In this document: in pieces, positions 1 to 7,065 of the stretch
How positions within the stretch are numbered: position 1 is the stretch's first letter
Layout of the letters: every line of letters starts with the position of its first letter
Assembly (NCBI GenBank): GCA_015486425.1
Contig: WFRQ01000098.1
Span: forward strand, 1-7,700
Direction of reading: 5' to 3'
Source: Deltaproteobacteria bacterium
Lineage (GTDB): Bacteria > Desulfobacterota > Dissulfuribacteria > Dissulfuribacterales > QOAL01
DNA: 7,700 nt
The notes under the pieces: model-generated
Told to the model about the DNA's origin: nothing
What the model saw: the letters and a program-made list of their open reading frames with translations, nothing else
The model's database searches: none
Translations under genes and position numbers: made by a program

Positions 1-1
1 C

Positions 2-751
2 GTGCTGCTGTTCATTTCAAAGGAGTATCTTTATGACAGCTACTGGTTTTCCACCGGCACTCCGTCGTTCCTGGTAAAACTGCTCCAGCAGCAGGAGTTT
101 TTTGTTCCTGAACTTGAAAACCTCAAGGCTGGCAAAGTACTTGTTGACAGCTTTGATCTTGAAAAAATACGTATAGAGCCCGTCCTGTTCCAGAGCGGCT
201 ACCTGACTCTTGACAGTATTGAGACAAAACCAAGGGGCGGGCTTGAATACAGGCTCAGGATACCCAACCGCGAGGTGCAGATTTCATTCAATGATATGCT
301 TCTGGACCTCCTCACTGATTCTGCGCCAGGTATGTCAGACTTGCAGGACAGGCTTTACGATGCCCTTGCGTCAGGCGACATGCAGGAAGTCCAGTCACAT
401 CTCCATGCCCTTTATGCGGGCATTCCCTACAATCATTATGTAAACAACCATATATGCGAATATGAGGGATTTTATGCCAGCGTGTTTTATGCCTGCATTG
501 CAAGCCTTGGACTGCGCATAATCCCGGAGGATGTAACAAACCGGGGCAGGATAGATTTCACTGTGTTTATTAACGATCTCATTTACATATTCGAGTTCAA
601 GGTAACGGACGAGGAACCGCTGAAGCAGATAAAGGAAAAGCGGTATTATGAAAAGTACATGGATTCAGGTAAGAAGGTGATCATTGTTGGAATCAACTTT
701 GACGAGAATGAGCGGAACATTTCACGCATGGAGTGGGAGGAGATGAATTAA
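2..751 (+). CDS. AAA-ATPase-like protein with C-terminal PD-(D/E)xK nuclease domain (5'-truncated by window)
   Basis: This is the C-terminal part of a protein of the AAA-ATPase-like/PDDEXK_9 (DUF1703) type. The reading frame is open to the window edge, so the GTG at position 2 is probably an internal valine; the N-terminal ATPase core with its Walker motifs would lie upstream. The motif YWFSTGTPSFLVKLL (residues 14-28) is the typical end of the ATPase-like part. The helical segment EGFYASVFYA (155-164) precedes the nuclease fold. Asp185 in RGRIDF and Glu198/Lys200 in IFEFK form a complete D...ExK site, followed by the usual QIKEKRYYEKY helix and a terminal EWEE. Members are common, poorly characterised and often multicopy in anaerobes and Bacteroidota; a DNA-related or defence role is inferred only from the nuclease fold. 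The C-terminus is intact. The stop codon directly abuts a toxin-gene fragment in another frame. Family call confident, biological role unknown. Confidence 0.85.
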   Translation: MLLFISKEYLYDSYWFSTGTPSFLVKLLQQQEFFVPELENLKAGKVLVDSFDLEKIRIEPVLFQSGYLTLDSIETKPRGGLEYRLRIPNREVQISFNDMLLDLLTDSAPGMSDLQDRLYDALASGDMQEVQSHLHALYAGIPYNHYVNNHICEYEGFYASVFYACIASLGLRIIPEDVTNRGRIDFTVFINDLIYIFEFKVTDEEPLKQIKEKRYYEKYMDSGKKVIIVGINFDENERNISRMEWEEMN

Positions 752-965
752 ACAATACTCCCTCAGCCAGGGACTGGCTGCTGCAAAAGCAATTTACAGA
801 ATGCAATACAACTGTATTCTCACGCTGAAATCCTTGTCGTGGTTTGAAGGTGGCAACCTTGCTTCACTGCCGGTAAATATAAAAACTGATCTCCTGAATG
901 CCGTGCGTCAATGTGATCCCGCCGGTATTAAACGGCTACAGGTAAAAATGATTGTTGGTGAATAA
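752..965 (+). pseudogene. AbiEii-type nucleotidyltransferase toxin, C-terminal fragment only
   Basis: The frame ending at TAA 963-965 is open back to a TGA at 744-746, inside the end of the preceding gene. It reads KQYSLSQGLAAAKAIYRMQ, then NCILTLKSLSWFEGGNLASLP and a short helical tail. From memory this matches the C-terminus of AbiEii/AbiGii-like nucleotidyltransferases, where a 'YSL...a..f...fNp..sLKaLtYFedgdLp.LP' segment closes the protein. The catalytic GS...D-x-D nucleotidyltransferase core is absent: the sequence before 744 belongs to the AAA-ATPase-like gene. The only in-frame ATG (801) would give a ~54-residue peptide without active site. The fragment's stop overlaps the likely start region of the next small gene, preserving the usual toxin-partner gene arrangement. 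I therefore read it as a remnant left by deletion or by insertion of the upstream gene. Family assignment is from pattern memory and needs a profile search. Confidence 0.55.
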
Positions 966-1206
966 TGTGCAGGAAGAGCTGAAAAAAATCGCTGCCCGAA
1001 TCAACTGGTTTGATGTGCCTGAGCGCCTGTTATCTGATCCCGATCGTTTCCTTGCTTATTTTATGCAGTATTGTCACGACGAAGATATTGCCACTATGCG
1101 GCGCTACTTCACTGATGAACAGTTCAGGCATGCCCTTGAAAACAGGCCTCCCTGTGTAATGGACGAAAAATCAGTGTCATACTGGAAACTGGTTCTGCAG
1201 GAATAA
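958..1206 (+). CDS. Small partner protein of an AbiEii-type toxin locus (hypothetical, ~82 aa)
   Basis: This small acidic protein has the sequence pattern ARINWFDVPERLLSDPDRFL, MQYCHDEDIATMRRYF, FRHALENRPP and a final SVSYWKLVL. I associate this pattern (IxWFdpPe..l.dp..FLa..M.yg..eDi...r.yf....fr.al...PPgi.d..sw.YW.l) with short proteins encoded directly beside AbiEii-family nucleotidyltransferases, and the fragment just upstream fits that. No enzymatic motif or membrane segment is visible. The start is uncertain: TTG952, TTG955, GTG958 and GTG967 are all in frame. GTG958 and GTG967 are the best candidates, GTG967 having a weak GGTG about 6 nt upstream. No ATG is available, and the gene overlaps the stop of the toxin fragment by a few bases, suggesting former translational coupling. 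The length appears complete, but without its partner it may be an orphan. Antitoxin function is an inference from context. Confidence 0.6.
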   Translation: MNNVQEELKKIAARINWFDVPERLLSDPDRFLAYFMQYCHDEDIATMRRYFTDEQFRHALENRPPCVMDEKSVSYWKLVLQE

Positions 1207-1566
1207 ATTACTGCCCTGCTTTACCTGATCACCTGGCTGAAAACACAATATTCCTGCCCCTATATGACACCAGGCGCAGCTTCCTGAATCCATTTTGACC
1301 TTGCAATGCACCTGGAACAGCACTCCTTAAACCGGCATTCGACCTCTTGAATTTTGCCATCATCTCCGTTATGCCTCCACCTGAGTTTCTCTCGACCACG
1401 GAGACTACTCCCCTGATCTGTTTAAAAGCATTATTCGCCCGTCCCGTTATTCTTTCATTTTCTGTATCTGCTCACAGGGTACCGCATCTGCCGCGTTGTC
1501 GGGAACTCGAAGTACAGGAAGTACGCCTTCGCCCCCTCCGCCTTGCATCTGCAGCACCCTCTGAAC
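1207..1566. other. Gene-poor stretch with no convincing gene
   Basis: I see no intact gene, RNA gene or clear terminator here. On the - strand a frame without a start codon is open from 1421 to a TAG at 1260-1262 (53 codons). Its end contains a cysteine cluster, VECRFKECCSRC, followed by RSKWIQEAAPGV, which looks somewhat protein-like but which I cannot assign. The + strand frame starting at 1347 has poor composition (many Pro, Leu, Ser and Arg) and lacks recognisable motifs. The stretch is best regarded as decayed sequence between the toxin-partner gene and the phage fragment. Confidence 0.4.
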
Positions 1567-1575
1567 AGATACATG

Positions 1576-1710
1576 TTAAGAAATGTCGAGATAGGCCCGA
1601 AGCTTCGGGTTGATCTCATCCTCAAACCTGTTGCGTTCATCACTAATGAACCCTCTTGCCTGTTCAACCACTGCCGGGAGGAGGCGGCCCAGAGCATCAG
1701 GATCGCTCAT
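1576..1710 (-). pseudogene. Unidentified C-terminal fragment, charged and helical
   Basis: On the - strand a 44-residue frame begins MSDPDALGRLLPAVVEQARG and ends INPKLRAYLDIS before a TAA at 1576-1578. The frame stays open upstream to a TGA near 1759, so the ATG at 1710 need not be the true start. Composition is protein-like: amphipathic, rich in Glu, Arg and Asp, with FISDERNRFEDEINPKL resembling the helical arm of large DNA-processing enzymes. I cannot name a family. It overlaps the 5' end of the phage-like fragment that is read on the opposite strand, so at most one of the two can be a coding remnant in the shared part. No ribosome binding site dedicated to ATG1710 stands out, although a short frame upstream ends in an ATGA overlap with it. 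Low confidence; it may be a chance frame. Confidence 0.25.
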
Positions 1711-1724
1711 GATGATACGGTTGA

Positions 1725-1859
1725 AAAATTTTCTTTTACCAAAACCATTATTCCCCTTTCATTGTCATTCCGCCCCGTCCTTTCCTGCATCCCGTCATGG
1801 AGAAGTATCGCGAGCAAATCCTCCAGAACTATCGAGATGCCATCCGCTTCGCACCTTGA
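1725..1859 (+). pseudogene. Phage HK97-gp10-like tail/virion morphogenesis protein, C-terminal fragment
   Basis: On the + strand the frame ending at TGA 1857-1859 contains IPPRPFLHPVMEKYREQI (from ATT 1767) and then LQNYRDAIRFAP. The segment 'I-P-P/A-R-P-F-L-x-P' followed by a charged helix is the conserved end of HK97-gp10-like and related virion morphogenesis/tail-completion proteins of tailed phages. About 30 C-terminal residues are recognisable. Upstream the frame meets a TGA at 1722-1724, and none of the three + frames continues the family convincingly, so the N-terminal ~80-100 residues are lost or frame-shifted. The only in-frame ATG (1797) would give a 20-residue peptide. Its last 10 codons lie antisense to the 3' end of the outer-membrane factor gene, so it marks prophage debris next to the efflux operon. 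The motif is strong but short. Confidence 0.5.
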
Positions 1860-3337
1860 GGCCCTGACACGCCGCCAGCGCTTCGGGTAACCTCAAACAG
1901 ACCACCGCCCATCGCCTGGTAAAAAGCCACCGTGTTGACCAGGCGTTTGGCCTGGCCGTCTGTCAGATCAAGTTCAGTCTGAAGACGTTGCTGTTGTGCG
2001 CTAAGCAGATCATAAAAGCTGGCTGCTCCAAGCCCATACCGACGTTGTATGGAATCTAAAGACTTCTCGGATGCAAAATCGGCGGCGGAAAGTGCTTGCA
2101 GCCTTTTTGAATCATTGTCCAATGTCCCCAATACATCAGCCACGTTGCGAAGAGCTTCCAGAACGACGGACTGATAGTTTGCTGCAGCCGCATCGAAAGC
2201 AGCGAGAGCTGCTCTCTTTTCAGCGGGCAAGCCGGGATTAAACAGGGGTTGTGTCAACTGCCCCACTAAACTCCAAACAGCAGAACCCGGGCCGAACAAT
2301 GCGCCGGTTGTCAATGCCTGGGTGCCCAGATCGGCACTAAGGTTGAGTTGTGGATATAGCTTGGATATTGCCACCCCGTATTCTGCATTCGCGGCATGCA
2401 GCAACGCTTCAGCACCTAGGATATCCGGCCTTGCTCGTACCAGTTCCGAGGGAACCAGCAACGGCAATTCCGACGGCAGATCGAAATCTCCCAGGCTAAA
2501 TGATGGCAAAAAACTCTTGCCTGGCGCTTTGCCCACCAGAACCGCCAGCAGGTGCTCGTTTTGCTGAAGTTGATTGCGTAACAGTGGCAGTGTGGCGCGT
2601 GTCTGCTCCAACTGTGTTTGTAAGGCCAACTCGTCCACAAGCTCTCCATGACCAAGGCGAATGCGTTCCCGGGTCAGTTCCTGTTGATTTTCCTGCGACT
2701 TCAAAATATTTTTTGTAATTTCAATCTGCCTTTTCAGGCTTGCCTGAGTAATGGCCGTTGTTACTATATTTGCCGCTAACGTCAGACGAGCGCCTTCCAA
2801 TTGGATCTGCTGATAATCGCTCCGCGCAGCCAGAGCTTCCAACGCCCTTCGGTTGCCTCCGGCCAGGTCAAACGTATATCGGACACCTACGCTGGCGTTA
2901 TAAAGACTGAACTCTCGTGCTTCCCCGGCTTGTCCTAACGCACCAGGATTGAAGCGTTGGCGCTGGGCACCCAGATTGCCGCTCAATTGCGGATAAAGTG
3001 TCGAGCCTGCCTGCGCTGCATAAAGTTCCTGGGCCTGGCGTAAAGTCGCCTCTGCTGCCGCCAGGGTTGGGTTATGTTCCAGGGCATCCTGTATAAGTCT
3101 GTTTAATTCCTGATTATCTAACGCCTGCCACCAATATTTTGTTAATGGTTTTCCTTTGAGAATGTTTTGCGCCTCACCCAGCGTGGTAGGGGATGAAGCC
3201 AGATTGATTGTCAATGGTGTGGGGGTATAGCCAGACACCTCGGGCGGAACAGGGCGTTTGAAATTCGGTCCCACTGTACACCCTGTTAATAAAATGGCGT
3301 AAAAACCAATCAATAAATAACGGACCATCCTGTTCAT
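1829..3337 (-). CDS. Outer-membrane factor lipoprotein of a tripartite efflux pump (NodT/OprM-type, OEP family)
   Basis: This is the outer-membrane channel of the pump, expected to trimerise into a beta-barrel with a long periplasmic alpha-helical tunnel that docks on the membrane fusion protein. I chose the ATG at 3337 because it gives a proper lipoprotein signal: MNRMVRYLLIGFYAILLTGC has a basic start, a hydrophobic core and an LTGC lipobox with Cys20 as the lipidation site, followed by VGPNFKRPVPPE, the hallmark of NodT/OprM proteins. A longer in-frame start at 3391 overlaps the ATPase gene and would bury the signal. The 502-residue length is normal. Two OEP repeats are visible, including NPTLAAAEATLRQA, SELVRARPDILGAEALLHAA and the final TVAFYQAMGGGLF. 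It is the last gene of the operon, 19 nt after the ATPase gene. No terminator is evident downstream. Its final ten codons overlap an antisense phage fragment, so the natural 3' end may have been replaced. Confidence 0.92.
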   Translation of the reverse strand: MNRMVRYLLIGFYAILLTGCTVGPNFKRPVPPEVSGYTPTPLTINLASSPTTLGEAQNILKGKPLTKYWWQALDNQELNRLIQDALEHNPTLAAAEATLRQAQELYAAQAGSTLYPQLSGNLGAQRQRFNPGALGQAGEAREFSLYNASVGVRYTFDLAGGNRRALEALAARSDYQQIQLEGARLTLAANIVTTAITQASLKRQIEITKNILKSQENQQELTRERIRLGHGELVDELALQTQLEQTRATLPLLRNQLQQNEHLLAVLVGKAPGKSFLPSFSLGDFDLPSELPLLVPSELVRARPDILGAEALLHAANAEYGVAISKLYPQLNLSADLGTQALTTGALFGPGSAVWSLVGQLTQPLFNPGLPAEKRAALAAFDAAAANYQSVVLEALRNVADVLGTLDNDSKRLQALSAADFASEKSLDSIQRRYGLGAASFYDLLSAQQQRLQTELDLTDGQAKRLVNTVAFYQAMGGGLFEVTRSAGGVSGPQGAKRMASR

Positions 3338-3356
3338 AAAATGCTCATTAGGCGTT

Positions 3357-4067
3357 TTATTCGAAATCACGTCCTTCGCCTGCCTCTTCATAGGTTACTC
3401 CGTCACGGATATGATAAATGCGCTTGAAGGTGGGAATGATTTTTTCATCGTGGGTGACGACAATAATGGCGGTTTCGAATTTTTTGGCCATATCGTTTAA
3501 GATTCGGATTACGGCCAGCGCTCGCTGGCTGTCAAGGGGAGCGGTGGGTTCATCTGCAAGAATTACCGGGGGACGATTGATCAGACCACGTGCGATAGCC
3601 ACTCGTTGCTGTTCTCCACCGGAGAGTTGAGATGGCATGGCCTCTGCGCGATGTTCCACATCAAGCGCTTTGAATAATTCTCTTGCCCGTTTGCGCGCCT
3701 CGGCGTTTGGTATTCCCGCCAGCATGGGCAGAAGGGCGACGTTGTCAGTGACATCAAGGAAAGGAATCAGATAGGGCGCCTGGAATACAAATCCAATCCG
3801 GTCCCGTCGCAGAGCCCGAAGATCCTTGACCTTCCAGCCATCGTCATAAATGACGTCATCTCCCAGTATCATTTTTCCGGCAGTGGGCTCAATCACCGCT
3901 CCCAGACATTGAAGGAGCGTGGTCTTGCCGGACCCTGAAGGACCTATCAGACCAACTACTTCACCCGGCGCAACGTGCATATCGACCTTCTTGAGAGCAT
4001 CTACAGCGGTATCGCCACTTCCATAGCGTTTTCTCAAGCCCGTGATCTGAATGCCTTTACCGCTCAT
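3357..4067 (-). CDS. ABC transporter ATP-binding protein (LolD/MacB/DevA-type)
   Basis: This cytoplasmic ATPase drives the FtsX-like permease encoded just before it. All nucleotide-binding motifs are present in its 236 residues: Walker A GPSGSGKT (42-49), Q-loop Gln96 in FVFQAPYL, the signature LSGGEQQRVAIARG (148-161), Walker B VILADEPT (168-175), D-loop LDS (178-180) and the switch His206 in VVTHD. The sequence is closest in style to LolD, MacB-N and DevA: an N-terminal LRKRYGSGDTAVDALKKVDM segment and DEPTAPLDS rather than the more common DEPTGALDS/NLDS. A GGAGG sequence at the end of the permease gene sits a few bases before the ATG, and the two genes are separated by only 1 nt, implying coupled translation. 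A true LolD in lipoprotein release is unlikely, because the partners here are a fusion protein and an outer-membrane factor. Confidence 0.95.
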   Translation of the reverse strand: MSGKGIQITGLRKRYGSGDTAVDALKKVDMHVAPGEVVGLIGPSGSGKTTLLQCLGAVIEPTAGKMILGDDVIYDDGWKVKDLRALRRDRIGFVFQAPYLIPFLDVTDNVALLPMLAGIPNAEARKRARELFKALDVEHRAEAMPSQLSGGEQQRVAIARGLINRPPVILADEPTAPLDSQRALAVIRILNDMAKKFETAIIVVTHDEKIIPTFKRIYHIRDGVTYEEAGEGRDFE

Positions 4068-4068
4068 C

Positions 4069-5274
4069 TCAGCCTCCTATGGCCTCGGCCGGATCAACCT
4101 TAAGTGCGGCACGAATGGCGACAATGCTCGACAGTACGCAGATCATAACCACTGCGAAAAACCCAATTGCGGAATCCAGGGGTTCAAGCAGCACATATTT
4201 TGGGAAGATCGGTGCCATCAGTAAGGTTGCTGAAATCTTGCCCACTACAAAGCCGATCAGGCCCAGGGCGATGGACTGCTGCATGATCAAACCGATAATG
4301 GTACAATTTTTAGTGCCGATCAATTTCAACACGGCAATTTCACGAATCTTTCCAAGCGTCAGAGTATAGATGATAAAGGCCACTATGGCGGAGCTGACAA
4401 GCGACAGAATGACCAGGAACATAAAGATCTGTTTGGCGGCGGTGGCGATCAGCTTGCCCACCAGGATTTCCTCCATCTGGCTGCGGGTGTAAACGGTCAG
4501 GCGCTTCCAGCGGCGAATGGATTCAGCTACCTGTTCCGGGTCATGGCCTTTTTTAACCCGCACCAGGACGGCATTGACATAGGGGTTAGTGCTTTGCGAG
4601 GCAATGATGGCATCTATCAAGCCTGGAACCCCGGGCCGGTTGAAGGCAGGGTTTTCGGCCGTACGTCGACGCTGCGCCCGTATGGCATCGTTATCTTTCA
4701 GAAACTGTGCTTCCTGGGCATCTTTCAATGGAATGAACACCATCGGGTCGCCATTGGAAGAGACCATCCTCCTGGTCAGGCCGACTACGGTGTAGTGGTT
4801 ACGGCGGAGCTTGATACGTTCACCAATTTTGAGTCCGGAAACGATATCAGCGACTGCCTCGTAATGACTCCTGGTTATCTGGCGCCCAGCCACGAGAAAG
4901 GGTGGCCAGCCAGGTATCCCTGGCCCTCCGGGAGTAATGCCGGCCACCATGGCACGCACGTCACCACCTTCCTTGCTCACCTGCATGGTGAGATAGGTGA
5001 TGTTGGCTGCCTGATCCACGCCGGGCATTCCACGAATGCCACGCCAGATGTCATCGTAGATGCTTGATGGCTCAGCATAGGGACCAAGGGTATTTTCCTG
5101 CACCACCCAGAGATCAGCACCGCTATTGTCAAGCAATACCTTGGCGTCATCCACCATGCCACGATAAATTCCTGCCATTGACAGTGTGATGCCAATCAGT
5201 AACCCAAGTCCCATGCCGGTAAAAACAAACTTGCCCCAGGCATGCAGGATATCACGTCCAGCCAGGCTGATCAT
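4069..5274 (-). CDS. FtsX-like ABC permease (MacB/DevC-type)
   Basis: This inner-membrane subunit is expected to work as a dimer with two ATPase copies, passing ATP-driven motion to the periplasmic adaptor (mechanotransmission, as known for MacB). The 401 residues show the four-helix FtsX plan: one transmembrane segment at about 15-37, a large periplasmic MacB_PCD-like domain at ~40-275 and three further segments near 281-305, 325-352 and 368-390. The cytoplasmic loop KIREIAVLKLIGTKN (309-323) after the second helix is a conserved FtsX-family element, and the C-terminus ALKVDPAEAIGG is typical. Unlike MacB, the ATPase is not fused; this split arrangement recalls DevC/DevA. The ATG overlaps the stop of the fusion-protein gene as ATGA, and the gene ends 1 nt before the ATPase start. 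No disruption is seen. Confidence 0.93.
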   Translation of the reverse strand: MISLAGRDILHAWGKFVFTGMGLGLLIGITLSMAGIYRGMVDDAKVLLDNSGADLWVVQENTLGPYAEPSSIYDDIWRGIRGMPGVDQAANITYLTMQVSKEGGDVRAMVAGITPGGPGIPGWPPFLVAGRQITRSHYEAVADIVSGLKIGERIKLRRNHYTVVGLTRRMVSSNGDPMVFIPLKDAQEAQFLKDNDAIRAQRRRTAENPAFNRPGVPGLIDAIIASQSTNPYVNAVLVRVKKGHDPEQVAESIRRWKRLTVYTRSQMEEILVGKLIATAAKQIFMFLVILSLVSSAIVAFIIYTLTLGKIREIAVLKLIGTKNCTIIGLIMQQSIALGLIGFVVGKISATLLMAPIFPKYVLLEPLDSAIGFFAVVMICVLSSIVAIRAALKVDPAEAIGG

Positions 5275-6422
5275 TGTGTTACCCCTGGGATATGGTCAAG
5301 CACATGGATTCGTTTGTGCTTGTTCAGCGCATTTTCGCTATAGACCACAATCCGGTCTCCAACCTTAAGCCCTTTTCGTACCTGCACATGGCCCTCCAGG
5401 TCGGATATCCCCAGTGATACGGTGGTATAGCGAAGTTTGCGGCCTGTGACCTGCCAAACACCCAGCCTGCCATCAATACGACGAATAGCCGCATTGGAAA
5501 TAACCGGACCTGCCGCAAGAGGTGGTAAAATAACCGTGACTTCGGCCAATTCACCGATGGGGGGCATTGGATCAGGAATTTTATGAAAGACAACCTTGGC
5601 CAGTGTTTCCTCGGTTACAGCATCCGCCAATGGTTCGACTCTGAGGATACGTCCGGCCAGTACTTTGCCCCCCTGGGAACGCAATACGATTTGAGCCGGA
5701 AGGTCCGCGGCCAGACCGTGGGCGCGAATTTGATCGAACCGGACATTGATCCAGAGTGAACTCGGATCAATCACTTCCACCACCGACTGACCTGCAACCA
5801 CAGTGGTTCCCGGCTCCACATCACGTGAAACGACCAGGCCGTCGGCCGGTGCTGTCAGGGCCAAATTCCTGCGCTGTGCCTTCAACGCATTGAGATCGGC
5901 ATGCAGACGGGACACCTCCTCCCGTGCTGCAGTCAACGCGGCTTTGGCAACCAAAAGGTCTTGTCGTTTAGCGGCTGATATCTCCTCACTGGTGGAACGC
6001 GCTTTAAGTAGCTGTTTGTAACGCAAGGCCTGTGCCTGCGCATAATCTTTACGCGCCTGCGTTTCATGCAACTGGGCCTTTGCACGTTTCAGGGCGGCAA
6101 CCTGGGCCCGAATACGTTCATCGAGATCCACCGGGTCCATTTCGCCGAGAATCTGCCCCTCCTTGACTCGATCATCCACATCAACCTTCAGGAGCTTGAC
6201 CCGTCCCGGATACGTTGGGCCGATCTTGTAGGTATAACGAGCCTCAACGGTTCCGATACCGAAAAGTGCAGGTGAAATGCTCTTGTTATCAACTGTGGTC
6301 AAAACCACCGATACCGGAGCAAGTGGCCCTGAATACAGGGCAGCATAGACAAAAAGCACAAGCAGAGGAATAATTATGGCCAATAGCGCCAGAGTCCGTT
6401 TTTGAAAAGGCAATTTTTTCAC
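5271..6422 (-). CDS. Periplasmic membrane fusion protein (HlyD/MacA/DevB-type adaptor)
   Basis: This adaptor links the inner-membrane permease to the outer-membrane channel. Its 383 residues begin with a short basic stretch and one hydrophobic anchor (about 10-30, LALLAIIIPLLVLFVYAALY), with no lipobox, so it is likely held in the inner membrane by this helix. Next come the first lipoyl-like half (about 66-97, GPTYPGRVKLLKVDVDDRVKEG), a long alpha-helical hairpin rich in Ala, Arg and Lys (about 100-185), the second lipoyl half (APADGLVVSRDVEPGTTV, 191-208), a beta-barrel domain (about 222-300) and a membrane-proximal domain ending KVGDRIVVYSENAL. The start is GTG at 6422, overlapping the TetR stop by 4 nt (GTGA) and preceded by an AGGAG sequence at a suitable distance. 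The domain order and length are normal for the family. Confidence 0.93.
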   Translation of the reverse strand: MKKLPFQKRTLALLAIIIPLLVLFVYAALYSGPLAPVSVVLTTVDNKSISPALFGIGTVEARYTYKIGPTYPGRVKLLKVDVDDRVKEGQILGEMDPVDLDERIRAQVAALKRAKAQLHETQARKDYAQAQALRYKQLLKARSTSEEISAAKRQDLLVAKAALTAAREEVSRLHADLNALKAQRRNLALTAPADGLVVSRDVEPGTTVVAGQSVVEVIDPSSLWINVRFDQIRAHGLAADLPAQIVLRSQGGKVLAGRILRVEPLADAVTEETLAKVVFHKIPDPMPPIGELAEVTVILPPLAAGPVISNAAIRRIDGRLGVWQVTGRKLRYTTVSLGISDLEGHVQVRKGLKVGDRIVVYSENALNKHKRIHVLDHIPGVTQ

Positions 6423-7027
6423 GCTCTACTCCTGATGCCTTGTTGATAGATGGCATAGACTTTCGGCGCGTTTCGGTGCATGTGGCTCGCATCTCCAGCT
6501 ATCAATGATTGCATGACCAATCCTTGAACCGTGCCAATGAAGAGCGTGGCTGCGGCCTCGTTATCCAGTTTTTCGTCAATCTCACCGCAGGCTTTGCCTT
6601 GTTCGAACAAACGATTGAGGCGCTCCTCGTAACGCCGGAGGAGCGTTTGCGCCATCCGCTTTGGAGCGGTTTCTCCAGAGCGTTGCAATTCAGCAAACAA
6701 CATGCGGGGAATGCCGGGGTGTTCTCCTATAAACGCCACGTGCGCCATGAACATGCTTTCAAGCGCGTCAAGTGGGGATGACTTTGCGTCTATCGCCTTT
6801 TCCAGTCGCGACAACAAGCGTTCGGCGACCCATTCCATAACAGCCTGTAATATGGCATCTTTATTAGGGAAATGTCGAAAAAGTGCTCCCTGGGTCAAGC
6901 CCATGCGTTTGGCGATGGCTGCCGTGGTAATCTCGCTTGGGTTCTGTTCCCCGGCAAGCTCAATCACCGTCTCAACAGTTACAAGGCGTCGTTCTTCGGC
7001 AGGAAGATGTTTGCTTGACACAGTCAT
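6419..7027 (-). CDS. TetR/AcrR-family transcriptional repressor of the efflux operon
   Basis: This 202-residue protein has a TetR N-terminal DNA-binding domain: helix 1 around 12-27 and the helix-turn-helix at about 33-52 (ITTAAIAKRMGLTQGALFRH), followed by FPNKDAIL, the standard TetR signature. The C-terminal helical part (about 65-200) is the ligand-binding and dimerisation domain; the ligand is unknown but may be a pump substrate. It is the first gene of the operon, so the repressor is made together with the pump, and its stop overlaps the fusion-protein start. The ATG at 7027 is supported by a GGAGG sequence 4 nt upstream. A perfect palindrome at the promoter start site makes autorepression likely. 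Family assignment is secure; the regulatory target is inferred from position. Confidence 0.93.
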   Translation of the reverse strand: MTVSSKHLPAEERRLVTVETVIELAGEQNPSEITTAAIAKRMGLTQGALFRHFPNKDAILQAVMEWVAERLLSRLEKAIDAKSSPLDALESMFMAHVAFIGEHPGIPRMLFAELQRSGETAPKRMAQTLLRRYEERLNRLFEQGKACGEIDEKLDNEAAATLFIGTVQGLVMQSLIAGDASHMHRNAPKVYAIYQQGIRSRA

Positions 7028-7030
7028 AGG

Positions 7031-7037
7031 ACCTCCA
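7031..7037 (-). promoter_or_regulatory. Ribosome binding site of the TetR gene
   Basis: On the - strand TGGAGGT lies just upstream of the ATG at 7027, leaving 4 nt between GGAGG and the start codon. The spacing is short but the match to the anti-Shine-Dalgarno sequence is strong, which fixes the start of the TetR gene. Confidence 0.75.
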
Positions 7038-7049
7038 ACGGGGTAAAGT

Positions 7050-7065
7050 TAGTAATTAATTACTA
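7050..7065. promoter_or_regulatory. Palindromic operator, probable TetR binding site
   Basis: TAGTAATTAATTACTA is a perfect 16-bp inverted repeat with no spacer. It begins at the last base of the -10 box and covers the expected transcription start near 7058, an ideal position for blocking RNA polymerase. Length, symmetry and location fit a TetR/AcrR operator, and the neighbouring gene encodes such a repressor. Binding is inferred, not shown. Confidence 0.75.

Noticed and set aside
1260..1421. Small cysteine-rich protein on the - strand (ECRFKECCSRC)
   Set aside because: There is no good start codon or ribosome binding site, and I cannot link the cysteine pattern to a known zinc-binding family; kept only as a note for the gene-poor stretch.
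1543..1890. 115-codon open frame on the + strand
   Set aside because: Composition is not protein-like, and it runs over both the phage-like fragment (different frame) and the 3' end of the outer-membrane factor gene.
3338..3391. Longer start (3391) for the outer-membrane factor
   Set aside because: It would overlap the ATPase gene by 35 nt and place 18 polar residues before the signal peptide, which disagrees with lipoprotein export.
4543..5067. 174-codon open frame on the + strand
   Set aside because: It lies entirely antisense to the permease gene, has no recognisable motif or ribosome binding site, and the - strand frame carries clear FtsX features.
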